DNA of 64,000 nucleotides. It comes from Vitis vinifera. Lineage: Eukaryota; Streptophyta; Magnoliopsida; Vitales; Vitaceae. The notes beneath the pieces are model-generated. The model ran no database searches. It saw only the letters and a list, made by a program, of their open reading frames with translations, and was not told the DNA's origin. The stretch covers positions 3,854,501 through 3,918,500 of the forward strand of contig NC_081815.1 of the NCBI RefSeq assembly GCF_030704535.1, read 5' to 3'. This document shows, piece after piece, positions 32,301-43,932 of this stretch. The translations under genes and the position numbers were made by a program. Position 1 is the first letter of the stretch; each line of letters starts with the position of its first letter.

Positions 32301-34290
32301 AGGAAATTTAAATAGGATTAGTTATTGGTCACTATAGAATTAATTCGTAAGAAATAATGGTTATGATGGGAAAATAATATTTTGCATGTTACATTATTTG
32401 AATTAGATTTAATTACAAAAATAAGTCAATGGAAAATTAAATCATTGAAAAAGTTTGGTTCACACCAATGTGGTGTAGAGTATTGATTAATGTTACATAA
32501 TGTTCTTGATATAATTTCTCTTAATTAATATAATAAAAAGTCTTTTGTTTAGTTACATTATGCTTTGAAGAATTATAATATTTGCGAATGATGACTAATA
32601 CGGTTGACAAGTTTAGATTGTATTACTGAGTATTAAGTTGTTTTAACATGCTTGCATATCAAATCAACACATTCAATTAGATTCAGTGCCACTCTTCATC
32701 AAGAGATAAGAGATTGTGCTCAATACCCTATTTTTGGCATCTTATCGGGACCTTAATAAGTTTTCCAAGCCAATACTTAGTTATAGGCATGGGAAAGTTA
32801 CAAGCCATTAAGGGAAAAGAATGGGACAATGAAAATTAATATATAGATAACAGGATGAAGAACCAAACCGATTTTTCATCTTTTCTCAATTAAGAGATAA
32901 CAAGTCAAAGGCAATGCAAGTAAAGGGACAAAGTTAAGATTTCTCAATTATACTTGCATTGTTGGTTGATAAAATAGATGACTAAGGGTAATAGAAAGAG
33001 GCTTTGAATGAATGAGTTGGAAATTTAAATGAGGTTAGTTATTAGTGATAATAAAGATTCATTGATAAGATATTAGTTGTGATGGGCTGGTAGGTTGCAT
33101 TATTTGAATTATATTGAATTGGAAAAAGAAGTTAATATCCAAAAAAAATAGTTAAAGAGGGAAGTTTGTGTCATGTTCATGTTGGGTGCATAAGCATTTT
33201 TTCCGAAGTTTTTTACTACCTAGGTATAAAAGAATAAAAGAACCATCAGGAAAAACTAGCATACATCACACCAACTCAATATAATTATATTTTTCATGTC
33301 AATTATATCAACCTTCCATCTTTTTAGTAGGAGTGGAGTAATAGTAGGTTAAGTCATAGTTGTGTTAATGAAGGAGTATGTCAGCTCATGCTCCTATTTC
33401 CTACGTGTGAGTCAATGAACTAAAGGGAGGTGTAGCATCCACTCCAAAATCAACATGAGGAAGGTTCTTGATTAATACTCAACCAGTCAATTTGGCACAT
33501 TGTTAGGGAATTATGCAAGGATGCGTTCTCTAGTATGGACCATATCACATGAGCCTAGTAAACTACCATTGTGGTAGCATCCAATGCATACATTAACGAA
33601 GAATGGACAATAGATCGGCCTTAAGGCAAACTTTCTTTAGTCATTAGGTGCATACTTATCAATGCTATAAAGGTTGATTTTAAGGCTACAATGAAACTAT
33701 ATAATTGACAAACTATAACTAGAGTGTTATATAAAGTAGCATCCAACACATTGTCTTTCATTGACTACTCATTTGAGGGAACATCAACCAATGTGGCATA
33801 GATCGGTCAATGTTACATAGTGTAATTTAATTCTCTTAATTAATTTAATAAAAAGTCATCAATTTAGTTATTAGGCTTTGTAAGTCTATAATAAGTCATA
33901 CTTGGTAGAATCCTTGACTAATTGGCTTATTCTCTTGTTTAGGGTTTTTTTATTTTTTTATTTTTGGGTAATTGTTCTTATATATCTTGCTAATTTTAGT
34001 GTGGGCATAGATTCTATGGGTTAAATATTTTTTATGGGTTAAATTTTGTCTTCCAATATAGAAATTGCCTTAGTGCACACATAGGGTTCTAACACATGCA
34101 CAATCACTCAAGGACAAAATATATGTGAGCATTCTTCAAGGTACATCACACTTTATCTAGAGGAATTAAAATATTTGGGGATAATAAATAGTACCTCTAA
34201 TGGGTCTAAATATACATTACGAAGTATTAAATTGCTCTAACATGCACACATTTTAGACTAACATAGTCAACTAGATCTAACTCCATCGAT
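32301..34290. repeat. Interleaved direct repeats, non-coding
   Basis: Three diverged direct repeat pairs: about 32301-32416 with 33019-33130 (GGAAATTTAAAT.., TGCATTATTTGAATTA..); 32464-32570 with 33786-33884 (ACCAATGTGG.., AATAAAAAGTC.., GCTTTG); 32611-32705 with 34203-34290 (AGTATTAA.TTG.TYTAACATG, CAACTAGAT-like). Spacings differ (about 0.72, 1.32 and 1.59 kb), so this is not one simple tandem duplication. No coding content. It may be a rearranged or nested retroelement non-coding domain. Confidence 0.5.
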
Positions 34291-36652
34291 AGTAACCTAA
34301 GTAAATTTATTTAATTACATTAAAACCACAAAATTCTAGTAAATCATTATGTATGTATGAGTTAACAAATTTATATAACTATATTTAAAAGAAACCATTG
34401 GTCACTTAAGAGTTTAGCATTTGATCTTGGCCCTAAACCTAGTACAAATAAGCTTCAAATTTAGCAAACCATCCATACCCATTTTTATAGGTAAAATAAA
34501 AATAAAGATGAATATAAAGTGCAACCCACATAAATTCTATAATAAAATGAGGTGATGAGTTAATTCTTCAAAGTACATAAAAAATAAAAAGTTTCCTTGT
34601 TCATTACCAAAGATGAAAATATCATGATTCATAAATAAAATTTTCTCAAAATATCATGTGTTGACGAGTTTTAAAACAAAACAAGTGGAGGTCTCTTAGG
34701 TAGATATGAATCAACAAAAAAATTGTTGATTAGTATATCATGGATATATTGTTGACTAATTGGTGATTTTTTTGGTTATTTTTCTCGTATACTCTAATAA
34801 TAAGAATTTTGATCAACAACCCTGATTTGAAGTTGAGATCCAACGACTATGATTTCTTTTGTTTTTTAAAGCCTTTCCAACAATAATATTGAGGATCAAA
34901 GAGCCTAAATTAAATTTGGATGTGATCCAATGGCTAGAAAGGGGTTCTTAATATCTATAGGGATGATCCAATGACTAGATTTCACCAAATTTCAATCTAG
35001 ATGCCATCCAATGGTCGAAAATGATTTATAATGGTTATACAGCCCTCCAACGACTATTTTGGCCCAAAATTTTCTTACAAAATACTTTATTCTCATTCCA
35101 TTTTATCCACAATTCAATTGAAACTCTGTTTGATCTTATGTTGCTCCAATTTTATTTTTGATTTCTCTCCAAATTCTATAAATTGGGATTTTAGTTAGAG
35201 TTATGAATTAACTACAAACCAAGGCTCAACTATTACTTAAGGCATGGTTCTAAATTAATAATATTATAAATTATAATTATAGTTCAATTGAAATTAATCA
35301 CTTAATTAATACAATTTGAATGATTTTAGATAATTTAAATTATTAGTTTAATTCTAATATTAGTTTCATATTAAAGTTAAATTATAGTCGTATTGAAGTG
35401 GCAGAATTGAATCGTTGATATTTTTTTGAATGCTAATGTTATATTTAATTTTTAGAATTGTTTTTTCAATCTTGGATTTAGACAACACAGTCCATGTATA
35501 GGAAGAAATTGTTGAGAGGAAAGTTTTTGATGATTTGGTATGGCAAAAAATAAACTTAGAATTTACTCAAACTTATGTCTTCAAAAACACTCTATATGCC
35601 TGCTTTACAACAAGTCATATATTTCTTTCGTTAAGAGGCCGACCAAAGTGATTCCAAATTCCATTTTCCACTCTCTCAATCCTCAGATGCTATATGCTTT
35701 CGCTGGTCAAAGTACCATCGGATATTTCAGTATGAGGGGTATGATTTCATGTGACTGATGCCATGCCAAATACCACAATACGGAACCTTCCATGTCACAC
35801 CTTATCTACCCTGGATTTTGAAAAATATTGAATAATTTTTAAAAATATATATTTTTTTAAATGTGATTATTCAAAAATTAATATTTTCAAATCCACGATA
35901 CTTTAAAGGAATTTAATTAAAAATTATTTTTTGAAATTTAAAATTGTATTTTGAAAAAATAATTTTCATATTTAAGCTTAAATTGTGTTTTTAAGAAGCG
36001 ATTTTCAATTGATCATAGTTTAAAAAACATTAATATATTCATAACACAAAGAAGACTTTATTTGTGGTTTATAAAAAATCCTATCAATGATAATTTTTAT
36101 ATATCATTATTTTTTATTATTCATATTAAAGTTAAATAAAAATAATAACTTTATGTTAAAATAATTTATTACAAAACTTCACTTGGTAATTCGACATGGT
36201 ATTAGAGCTTGATTGACGGGAGCTTCTAGGAGATATATATATATGGTGAAAAATCAATAATGATATCCAATATTATCATGCATATGCTATTGATATGGAT
36301 TAAAAAAAAAAAAAAGAAAGCTTTTGATTTTGCATTATTTTTCAAAAAGAGACGTAGAAGTAGAAGAATAGTCTAAAAGTCCTCAAGGAAAAAAAAAAGC
36401 TTTTTCATTAAGATAAGCATCCAAATAATTCAAATCCAAACAGCTAACAATGATATATAGGTATGTTCAAGTTTTGATGCCTAAGCCACGAATCTATCCT
36501 CGATGAATTATGGAATTTATAGCACAATTGGGTTCTCATTACCAACCCTACCTAGTTGATGATTCTTATAAAGAAGCCTTACAGCCCGTAAATGTATCCA
36601 TCATTAGCTTTCCGCAAAGCTGGAGAATATTTCATATAATGCAAGATAAAGA

Positions 36653-36655
<3 letters not shown>
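34291..36655. other. AT-rich intergenic DNA
   Basis: No gene supported. A 72-codon frame at 35540-35758 stands out only slightly and has no recognisable domain. A short loop-back around AATTTTATTTTTG.. at 35100-35200 was not pursued. 36180-36250 includes GGTATTAGAGCTTGATTGA, wording like a retroelement primer-binding site, but no LTRs were seen around it. Confidence 0.4.

Positions 36656-36687
<32 letters not shown>
36656..36687. repeat. (TC)n microsatellite
   Basis: About 16 CT/TC units without interruption. Confidence 0.9.
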
Positions 36688-36689
<2 letters not shown>

Positions 36690-39600
36690 AAACCCAGTTG
36701 AATTAGAATTTTGAATTTCGAATTTTGGAGTTGTTGGTGTATTTCATAATCAAATGAAGAAGCCTTTTGGTAATTGAATTGGATGAAGAAGAATAGAATC
36801 TTACATTTCTCATCTTTGTTTCAAACTTTATTGATTATTCTTAGTATCTTAACCTTTCTCAAAGCATATGGATGCTTGCTTACATTCTTTTGTAATTTTT
36901 TTAGCAATAATTTATTTATTTGATGTGGGTTTTTTTATTTTTTTATTTTTTTTATTTTATCAATGGCATGGCACGTCGTGATTAGTGCCAGGTGGCCCAT
37001 CTTTATTGGTTAGAAAAGGGGAAAAATAAAAAAAATAAAGAGGCATGAATGATGGGTACCCCTTGTTAATGGGCATTTTGAAGGTTAAAACTTTTCTTTT
37101 GGGTGAGATGTCTGGTGATTCCAACTCTTTTAGGGTTTAGAATACTACTATTTTGATGGTTGGAAAGGTTGCATCCTTACCGTCTATTCAAACAAAAGCC
37201 TACTGATCACAATGGACCATCCTTTAATGCTTTTTGGCTCCATACTAGGGTTTACCCTTCCTAAAGGTGCATGTCCAAACCTAGACCAATGGTCATGTTC
37301 TAAGGGGAAACCCTTTTATCTAATTTAACCCCATTTAGCCATAACCCAAATCAAGATGACAAAATGATTAGAATTATTAAAGCTCATACTCCTCCAAAGG
37401 GTCTTTCCATTGAATCTTAGGAACAAAAGTTAGTGAAAAAAAATCAATGATTTGAGTATTGGGTTGAATATAAAAATGATGATTTTTAAGAACTAGACCT
37501 TACATTTTGAAGCCATGAATAAATTTAAGAAAAGAAATGCATAAAAATGTCAAGGGAAGCATCCAATTCTGAAGAAAAATCTAGGATATACCCTGTAGGT
37601 GACACAATTAAGTGGAGTGGGAAAATAGGTAAGGTCGCAATATTTAGATGAACTTCACATGTCCCATGTCCAAAGAATATATGGCTTTGGACATCAACAA
37701 AAAGATCAGGGTGAATGTGGTATACAATGAGATAGAAGAAAGAAGGAAAAGAGGGAATGCAGAAAGAGGATTCTTGGAATTTCATGCTTTAGTCCAAGTC
37801 ATGACAGAGAATGAGTGAGCAGGATTCATGTTCACCCAAACAGTACCAACTTGGAATAAACGAATCCACTTTAGTCATGAGATTGCTGATCAAGTACTGA
37901 GAAAATTAAAATAACCTCAACTCTGATGATAATGATTTTAAATTGATGAATTTGCAGAAGACTTTTGCTTGTGGGTGTTCTATATTCTCCCAATACGGCC
38001 CTTTTTCAACTGCATATGCATCAGAATTGGGAGCACCATGGAAATGGTTTGGCCTTTGAGGGAGTGAGAGAATATTTTTTGAAGGAGAGAGTGGTCCTGG
38101 CTTTGGGCTTTTGTGATAAAAGGCATGTGATGGGCTTGTTAAAGTATTTCATTGGCCGCCTATTGGGAGGATATTTTTGGCCCATTTGAAACCCTAGCTC
38201 TCAAAAGAAAAGGCATAATAAAATATGGATATTTTTTATCATTTTGCATTTTCATGGGTAGCTTTGCCACCTTTTGTGAGGACTGAAGATACCCTCCTGC
38301 CTCTAAATTTTACCTTTGGTGTATTGAAATAATAAAGAGTTAATTTTGGTATTCCATTTTGAAAAAGAAAAGAAAAACAAAAGGAAAAGAGAGAATCTAG
38401 AAATGAGGTTATAAAGTTAAAGTATGTATGGTATTTGTAAATAGCCGTAAAGCAAGAGTATAAACCCTTAAAAAAATTGACATGCATGCATGCATGCATG
38501 CACAGCTAAAAAGCTCAGGGTCTAGAACCCTCCAACAATTTTTTTTTAGTTTCACATAGAAAATATATGAAAGAGATTAAATACAAGGGCCTTTTCTGAT
38601 TGCATGCAAGTGATTGATCTTATTGGCGCAGGGTAAGACCGTAAGAGTTTGTGGGCAAGTGGCTCAGGTTAGCACAGCCCCACCATTCTTGTTATCCAAT
38701 CTTTCTTCCTTAATACTAATATCTGAATGCAGTGGAGAATGGTGGAGGCGTCGGTTTCGATTATACACAAAAAATATTAATTGAAATGGGAGGGGAATAT
38801 TCGTCTGTTTTTACACCAGACAAAAGGGATATTCAGAAGGACGATATGGGGGAATATCAAGACACGTGTCACGAGGAGAATCTCTTGGCATGCAGAGAGA
38901 GAGAGAGAGAGGGAGGGAGAGAATCTGCACAAAAGGTGTGGGTTGGAGGCTTGTACGAGACGACTGATTTTTCATTTTAGAAAGCGACCATCCTTCATTA
39001 TTGCTCCTTCCTCCCTCCTCCTTCAGGGAATTCGATGCAGTCTTTCTTTCCCCTTTAATTTTCGTTTTCCCCAGATAAAAAGGTTTCTGTCACCCCAAAC
39101 ATCACTCTGGGTCCATTTAATCTCCTTCCCACAGCTTCCTCCTCCATCTTCACCCAATCATTGCTAAAAGAAACAATTCATTCTACTTTAATCTTCTACG
39201 TGTTCATTAATCACAAAAGTAAATTAATTTACATAGACTGAATTTCATGTGGAAAGATTCAGAGCCCAGGTTGGAAAATGGGAATTGAAGGTCGTGGCAT
39301 TAAATGGAGGAGAATCTTCTTACCTTCCTAGCCACTTCACAAAAGTGAGTAGCAGAAGAAGATTCCCATCGCTTAGGGTGCTTTAATATTCTTTTGGGGT
39401 TGGGGTTTTTTTTTTTTTTTTTTTTTTTTGTCTTTAAGCTTTGTGGGTGTGTTCCCTTAATTTAGAGTCGTAGAATTGGAACTAAGATATTCCTTCCTTA
39501 GGCCCAAAAATATTATATTCTTTTACAGTGAATGTTTCAATTAGATTAGATATTCTCTTCTCTCTCAATGCACTCAAATGTACAACACAATTGTGCAACT

Positions 39601-40387
39601 TTTGAAGCCAAAAAAGAAAGTTTCATGGTGCATTGATACTAAACACCATTTGAATAATGGTTGTAAAACATATGGTATATGCCCTTTTTTTCCTATGCAT
39701 TTGATTAATTAACAATGCTAGAATCATTAACACATTTTTATATCTCCAACGTTGAAAGAATACTTTGGTAAGGATGCCACCCAAGTACCATGCACCCAAC
39801 TTTTGATGTACCTGTCCAACATCTGATCACCTCTTGCTGGTTGATCTTCACATGATCATCACTTGATCCTAGCCATCAATTAGTTCTTCCGTTAATGATC
39901 TAATGAAACTTTCCATGAAAAACTTCTTTTCAAATTGATGGTAACTGGTGACTCATGTATAACAAAGCGTAAGAAGAGAAAAAAAGGGGGGGAGGTGGGG
40001 AGAAGGGAAAAAAAAAATTAGAATGCAAGAAAGAGAAGGGTAAAAAAAATGGGGGGCAAGATGTGGAAGAGAAGGAGAAGAAGAATCACCTTTTGTAATG
40101 GTGATTTTGAATATAATGGTACCAAGAGTAGTCCAAAGGTTCTAAAACCAGGGTCTAAGCACATGACCCTTCGTGTGTCATGCCAATTGATTCCCTTCTC
40201 TCTGACCACTCCCACACACACACATTTAGCTTTTGCCTTTGTTCTTTGCAAGAAGTTACCATCCCTCTGCTTTATCTCCTGCTTTTTCTTTTCCCCTCTC
40301 AAAACCCTACTTTATTCTCCCTCGAACTCACCCCTAAAAAGAAGACGATCCTCCCTCGATCCTCCTTGTGTTCACAAATAACGTATC

Positions 40388-40392
<5 letters not shown>
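36688..40392. other. Intergenic and upstream region of the GARP factor gene
   Basis: No gene supported. Contains the ATGC repeat at 38481, a GA-rich run at about 38895, a 24-bp T run at 39406-39429 and purine-rich stretches at 39970-40090. Frames at 37965-38189 and 38781-39167 have no recognisable domain and biased, simple composition. Confidence 0.45.
38481..38502. repeat. (CATG)n short tandem repeat
   Basis: CATGCATGCATGCATGCATG, a self-complementary tetranucleotide run of about five units. Confidence 0.9.

Positions 40393-40419
<27 letters not shown>
40393..40419. repeat. (CT)n tract in probable 5' leader of the GARP gene
   Basis: A pyrimidine run of about 13 CT units, 156 bp before the ATG. 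CT tracts at this position are common in plant 5' UTRs. Confidence 0.7.
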
Positions 40420-40423
<4 letters not shown>

Positions 40424-40574
40424 TTCATTTCTATATCTCTCTACTTGAACTCGAACCTATAAAGAAATAGGCCACCAACCCTCTTATGCTCTTCTTTGTT
40501 CCCACACATCCTGTTCCTACATGAGCATGAGCATTTGCTAGAATATATATACAATTCTCTACAGTTTCACGTAA

Positions 40575-42658
40575 ATGATGGCATCCCCTTCCGAACTAAG
40601 CCTTGACTGCAAACCCCACAGCTATTCTTTGCTGCTAAAATCCTTTGGAGACCAGCCTGACCAGACCCAAAAGCTTGAAGACTTCCTTGCTCGTCTCGAA
40701 GAAGAACGCCTCAAGATCGAGGTCTTCAAGCGCGAGCTACCTCTCTGCATGCAACTTCTCACGGATGGTAACCTTTTTTCTCCTATGGAATTTGAGATAT
40801 CATATGAAGCTTAGTAACAATCTTATTGATGATGGATGCATATGACCTAGAATGATCCCCGACCTTATAAGATTCAGAGAGCGTAAAAGAAGAATTATTT
40901 TAATGCATACCTGTTGATATTCATCTTCCCTCCGCAAATCCTGTCTAGCTTTTAATATTTTTCTTCTTTCTTTCTTTATCTTTTCTTCACTAAGGGAAAT
41001 GAGAAATAGCTTTCTGCGAACTTGGAACTTTATTTTTTGAGTTCATCTCTTTGTAGCTGATTATTGTAGATGTTATTTTTTGTTATTAAGATGAAGTTGT
41101 ATTGTTTTTCCCATAGCTGTGGAGGCTTCAAGGCAGCAGCTGCAGTCCTACAGAGCAAATCAAGGGGCAAGACCATTTCTTGAAGAATTCATACCCCTCA
41201 AGCATTCAACCCCGAAAGGCTCGGAAAAAACATCAAACATGTCCGACAAGGCCAATTGGATGACATCTGCTCAACTATGGAGCCCAGCAGGCGATGAAAC
41301 CAAGCAGCAATCCACGCTAACATCTTCCAAGGAACCCGATATTGGCTTCACGGTTAGTCCAAAGCTGGGCTTCGATAACAAACAGAGAAATGGAGGAGCC
41401 TTCCTTCCATTCTCAAAAGAACGGAACTCGTGCCCAAGTCCAAATCTACGGGTTCTTCCGGACTTGGCTCTTGCTAATTCTGCTGATCATAAGGACGTAG
41501 AAGATAAGAAATGTTCTGAGACGGAAAACGGAATAGCCTTCTCAAGGAGGGAGAATTGCGGTAAGGTTGTGAATGGAGGTGCGACAATGGAGCAAGTAAA
41601 GGCAGCAATTACTCCATCAGAAGCACAGACCACAGCTGCAGCTCCCACCGCCAATACTCAAACTCACAGGAAAGCTAGGAGGTGTTGGTCGCCGGACTTG
41701 CACCGGCGATTTGTAAATGCCCTTCAGATGCTTGGTGGTTCTCAAGGTAATTTGCTTGTTTTTATGATATGGTGACTATGGTCTTAGAAAAGAAAAAGGA
41801 GAAAAAAAACCTAAAATGACAGTCAAACAATCATCAGCGAATCATCATTGTTGCTATTATTGATTTTTCTTTTTTGTTGTGATAATGGAAACAGTGGCCA
41901 CCCCAAAGCAAATCAGAGAGCTGATGAAAGTTGACGGTTTGACCAATGATGAAGTTAAAAGCCATTTGCAGGTAAAATCTCTCTCTTCTTCTCTTGTCTT
42001 TTTCTATTTCTTTGATCCTCATATCAAATGTGTAGACATGCGTGAAACATGGCAACGTCTTCGTACTGGGTTGAAGCTGACAAAGTTGTGGGTACGGGTC
42101 CGTATGAAATATTTCAGTAACCAATACTGATAGACCGATAGACTGATATTGCTTTGTTTCTTTCATCTGCAGAAGTACAGACTCCACACTAGACGACCTA
42201 GCCCAAGCCCACAAGCCACCGGAGCCGCTGCCCCTCAGCTGGTGGTCGTAGGACTAGGAGGCATATGGGTCCCACCAGAGTACGCCACCGCAGCTCACAC
42301 CGGCGGCACCACCCTCTACGGTGCCCACCCGCCGTCCCACACTTCCCCACACTATTGCGGTCCCCCAGTGCCCCAAGACTTCTACGCAGCACCCGCCCAG
42401 CCCCACCACCACAGCCTCCACCACCAGCTCCACATGTACAAGGCCTCTCCCCAGACACAGAGCTCTCCGGACTCCGACATGAGGGGGGCAGGCGACCGTT
42501 CGGAGAGCATTGAAGATGGGAAGTCGGAGAGCAGTAGCTGGAAGGGTGAGAGTGGTGAGAATGGAGGAGAGAGAAAAGGGTTGGTTACGTTGAGAGATGA
42601 TGGAGAAGAGAGTAATAGAGCGATGGAAGTAAGATTACTTTCAACTTCTAACTTCTAA
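40575..42658 (+). CDS. GARP transcription factor, HHO5/HHO6-like (NIGT1/HRS1 group)
   Basis: Four exons: 40575-40767, 41117-41746, 41895-41971 and 42173-42658, all GT-AG, giving 461 aa. Start: two ATGs in tandem at 40575; either is possible. The N-terminal hydrophobic and coiled-coil block ([19 protein letters not shown], then [20 protein letters not shown]) is the mark of the HHO/NIGT1 group. The single Myb-like GARP domain is split over three exons: [20 protein letters not shown], then [20 protein letters not shown], then [17 protein letters not shown]. After it come [15 protein letters not shown] and a His/Pro/Ser-rich tail. The family are nuclear repressors linked to nitrate and phosphate signalling and flowering; the SHLQKYR third helix contacts DNA. 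Which HHO member it matches best is uncertain, and its regulation here is unknown. Confidence 0.95.
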
Positions 42659-43932
42659 GCCTTCTAGGCTTCTACCATTCTACGGCTAGGTTTAGGGTCA
42701 GGATTAGGAGCAGAGGTAGGGTTTCTAATTTTTTTTTTTCTTTTTTTCTTTTTTTCCCCTCGCTCTTTATAATGTTAAATATGTGAGAGAGGGTAAAGAG
42801 GGCATAAGGAAAAAGTGGGTGTTTGTTTTGTTTTCCAAATATGCTTCATGTCCTATTTTAAAAAAGATTGAACATTGGATTATATGGATTTTGGCGTTTT
42901 TCTGAGATCTTCGTCTTTTGCGAAGATGGACAGATTTGCCCATATCTTTATGGATAAGGACCATTCGTCTGTATCCCATTTGTAGCCTAGAACTCTCGTG
43001 GATGATTCATTCATAAAAGCCCTTTTATTTTCATAGAATTTATTTTACAGAACACTGTGTTAATATGAAATTATTATTAAAAATAAAAATAAATAAATAA
43101 AATCCTATGGTGTTTCTTTTCTTTCCCACATATCAAGGACCGAGGAAGTTGAAATTGGGCCACAAAAAGAGAGAAGGAACGCAGAGCAGGGCACCCAAAA
43201 GTGGTGGACTGGGTTTCTTTCCACATCTCATTCAGAAGCTTTGCACATAACGAATTAGCATTCCCACTGCTTTCTCATTCCCTTTTCTTTATTTTTTCTT
43301 TTTCTTGTTTTATTTAAACAGTTCTTTTAATTGACCAACACGCTGAGCACCCACCCACTTAGAATTCACACCATGGGCTAATCTTAGTGTTAAAACTTAA
43401 AAAAAGTGTTTTACTTCTAGTTAAAGGGAGAGCTTGATAAAGATTTAATTTTCCTACTGAATATAATTTTCCTCTCTTAAGCCTTCTTCCATGTGACCTC
43501 ATCTTCATATTGGAAGATAGGGTATAAAAGGTCCAACGAAGTAGCCTAACATTATCCTGAAAATAAAAAGTGAAACGTTAATCACATCCATGTGTAAACC
43601 CTTCATTCAGCAAATGGGCCTTCCATAAAACAACATTAAAACAGGAGAGACTTGTCAACCATAAAATTCGATGTTAGATCATGTTTGGTAATAGTAAGTT
43701 ACCATACTGGCAATTTCACAACAGATATCTACAGGACAATCTGACTTTTGACAACGGGGGGCAAAACTGCACACAAATGCCCCATCAAATGCATTACAGC
43801 CTGCATCTAGAATTTGATAATAAGTTTGATAGGCCAGCAGATTTTGTGCCAACATTGGCAGGAAAATATGAATACTCATTACCAAAGGCAAAACTGCATA
43901 CTTTACAGCCTGCATAACTGCTCACTGCCACA
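42659..43932. other. Convergent intergenic region
   Basis: Lies between the 3' ends of the GARP gene (+) and the RRM gene (-) and should hold both 3' UTRs. A T-rich run at 42730-42757 and AATAAA-like strings near 43083-43100 are the only signals. Overlapping frames at 43679-43917 on both strands are not supported as genes. Confidence 0.5.

Noticed and set aside
36180..36250. GGTATTAGAGCTTGATTGA as a retroelement primer site
   Set aside because: No LTR pair, polypurine tract or pol sequence was found around it.
38781..39167. 128-codon plus-strand frame with Arg/Glu run
   Set aside because: The Arg-Glu run comes from a GA repeat, the composition is simple, and a second frame overlaps. No domain.
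40018..40470. Frames of 94-110 codons before the GARP gene
   Set aside because: They run through purine and CT repeats in the likely promoter and 5' leader, on both strands at once.
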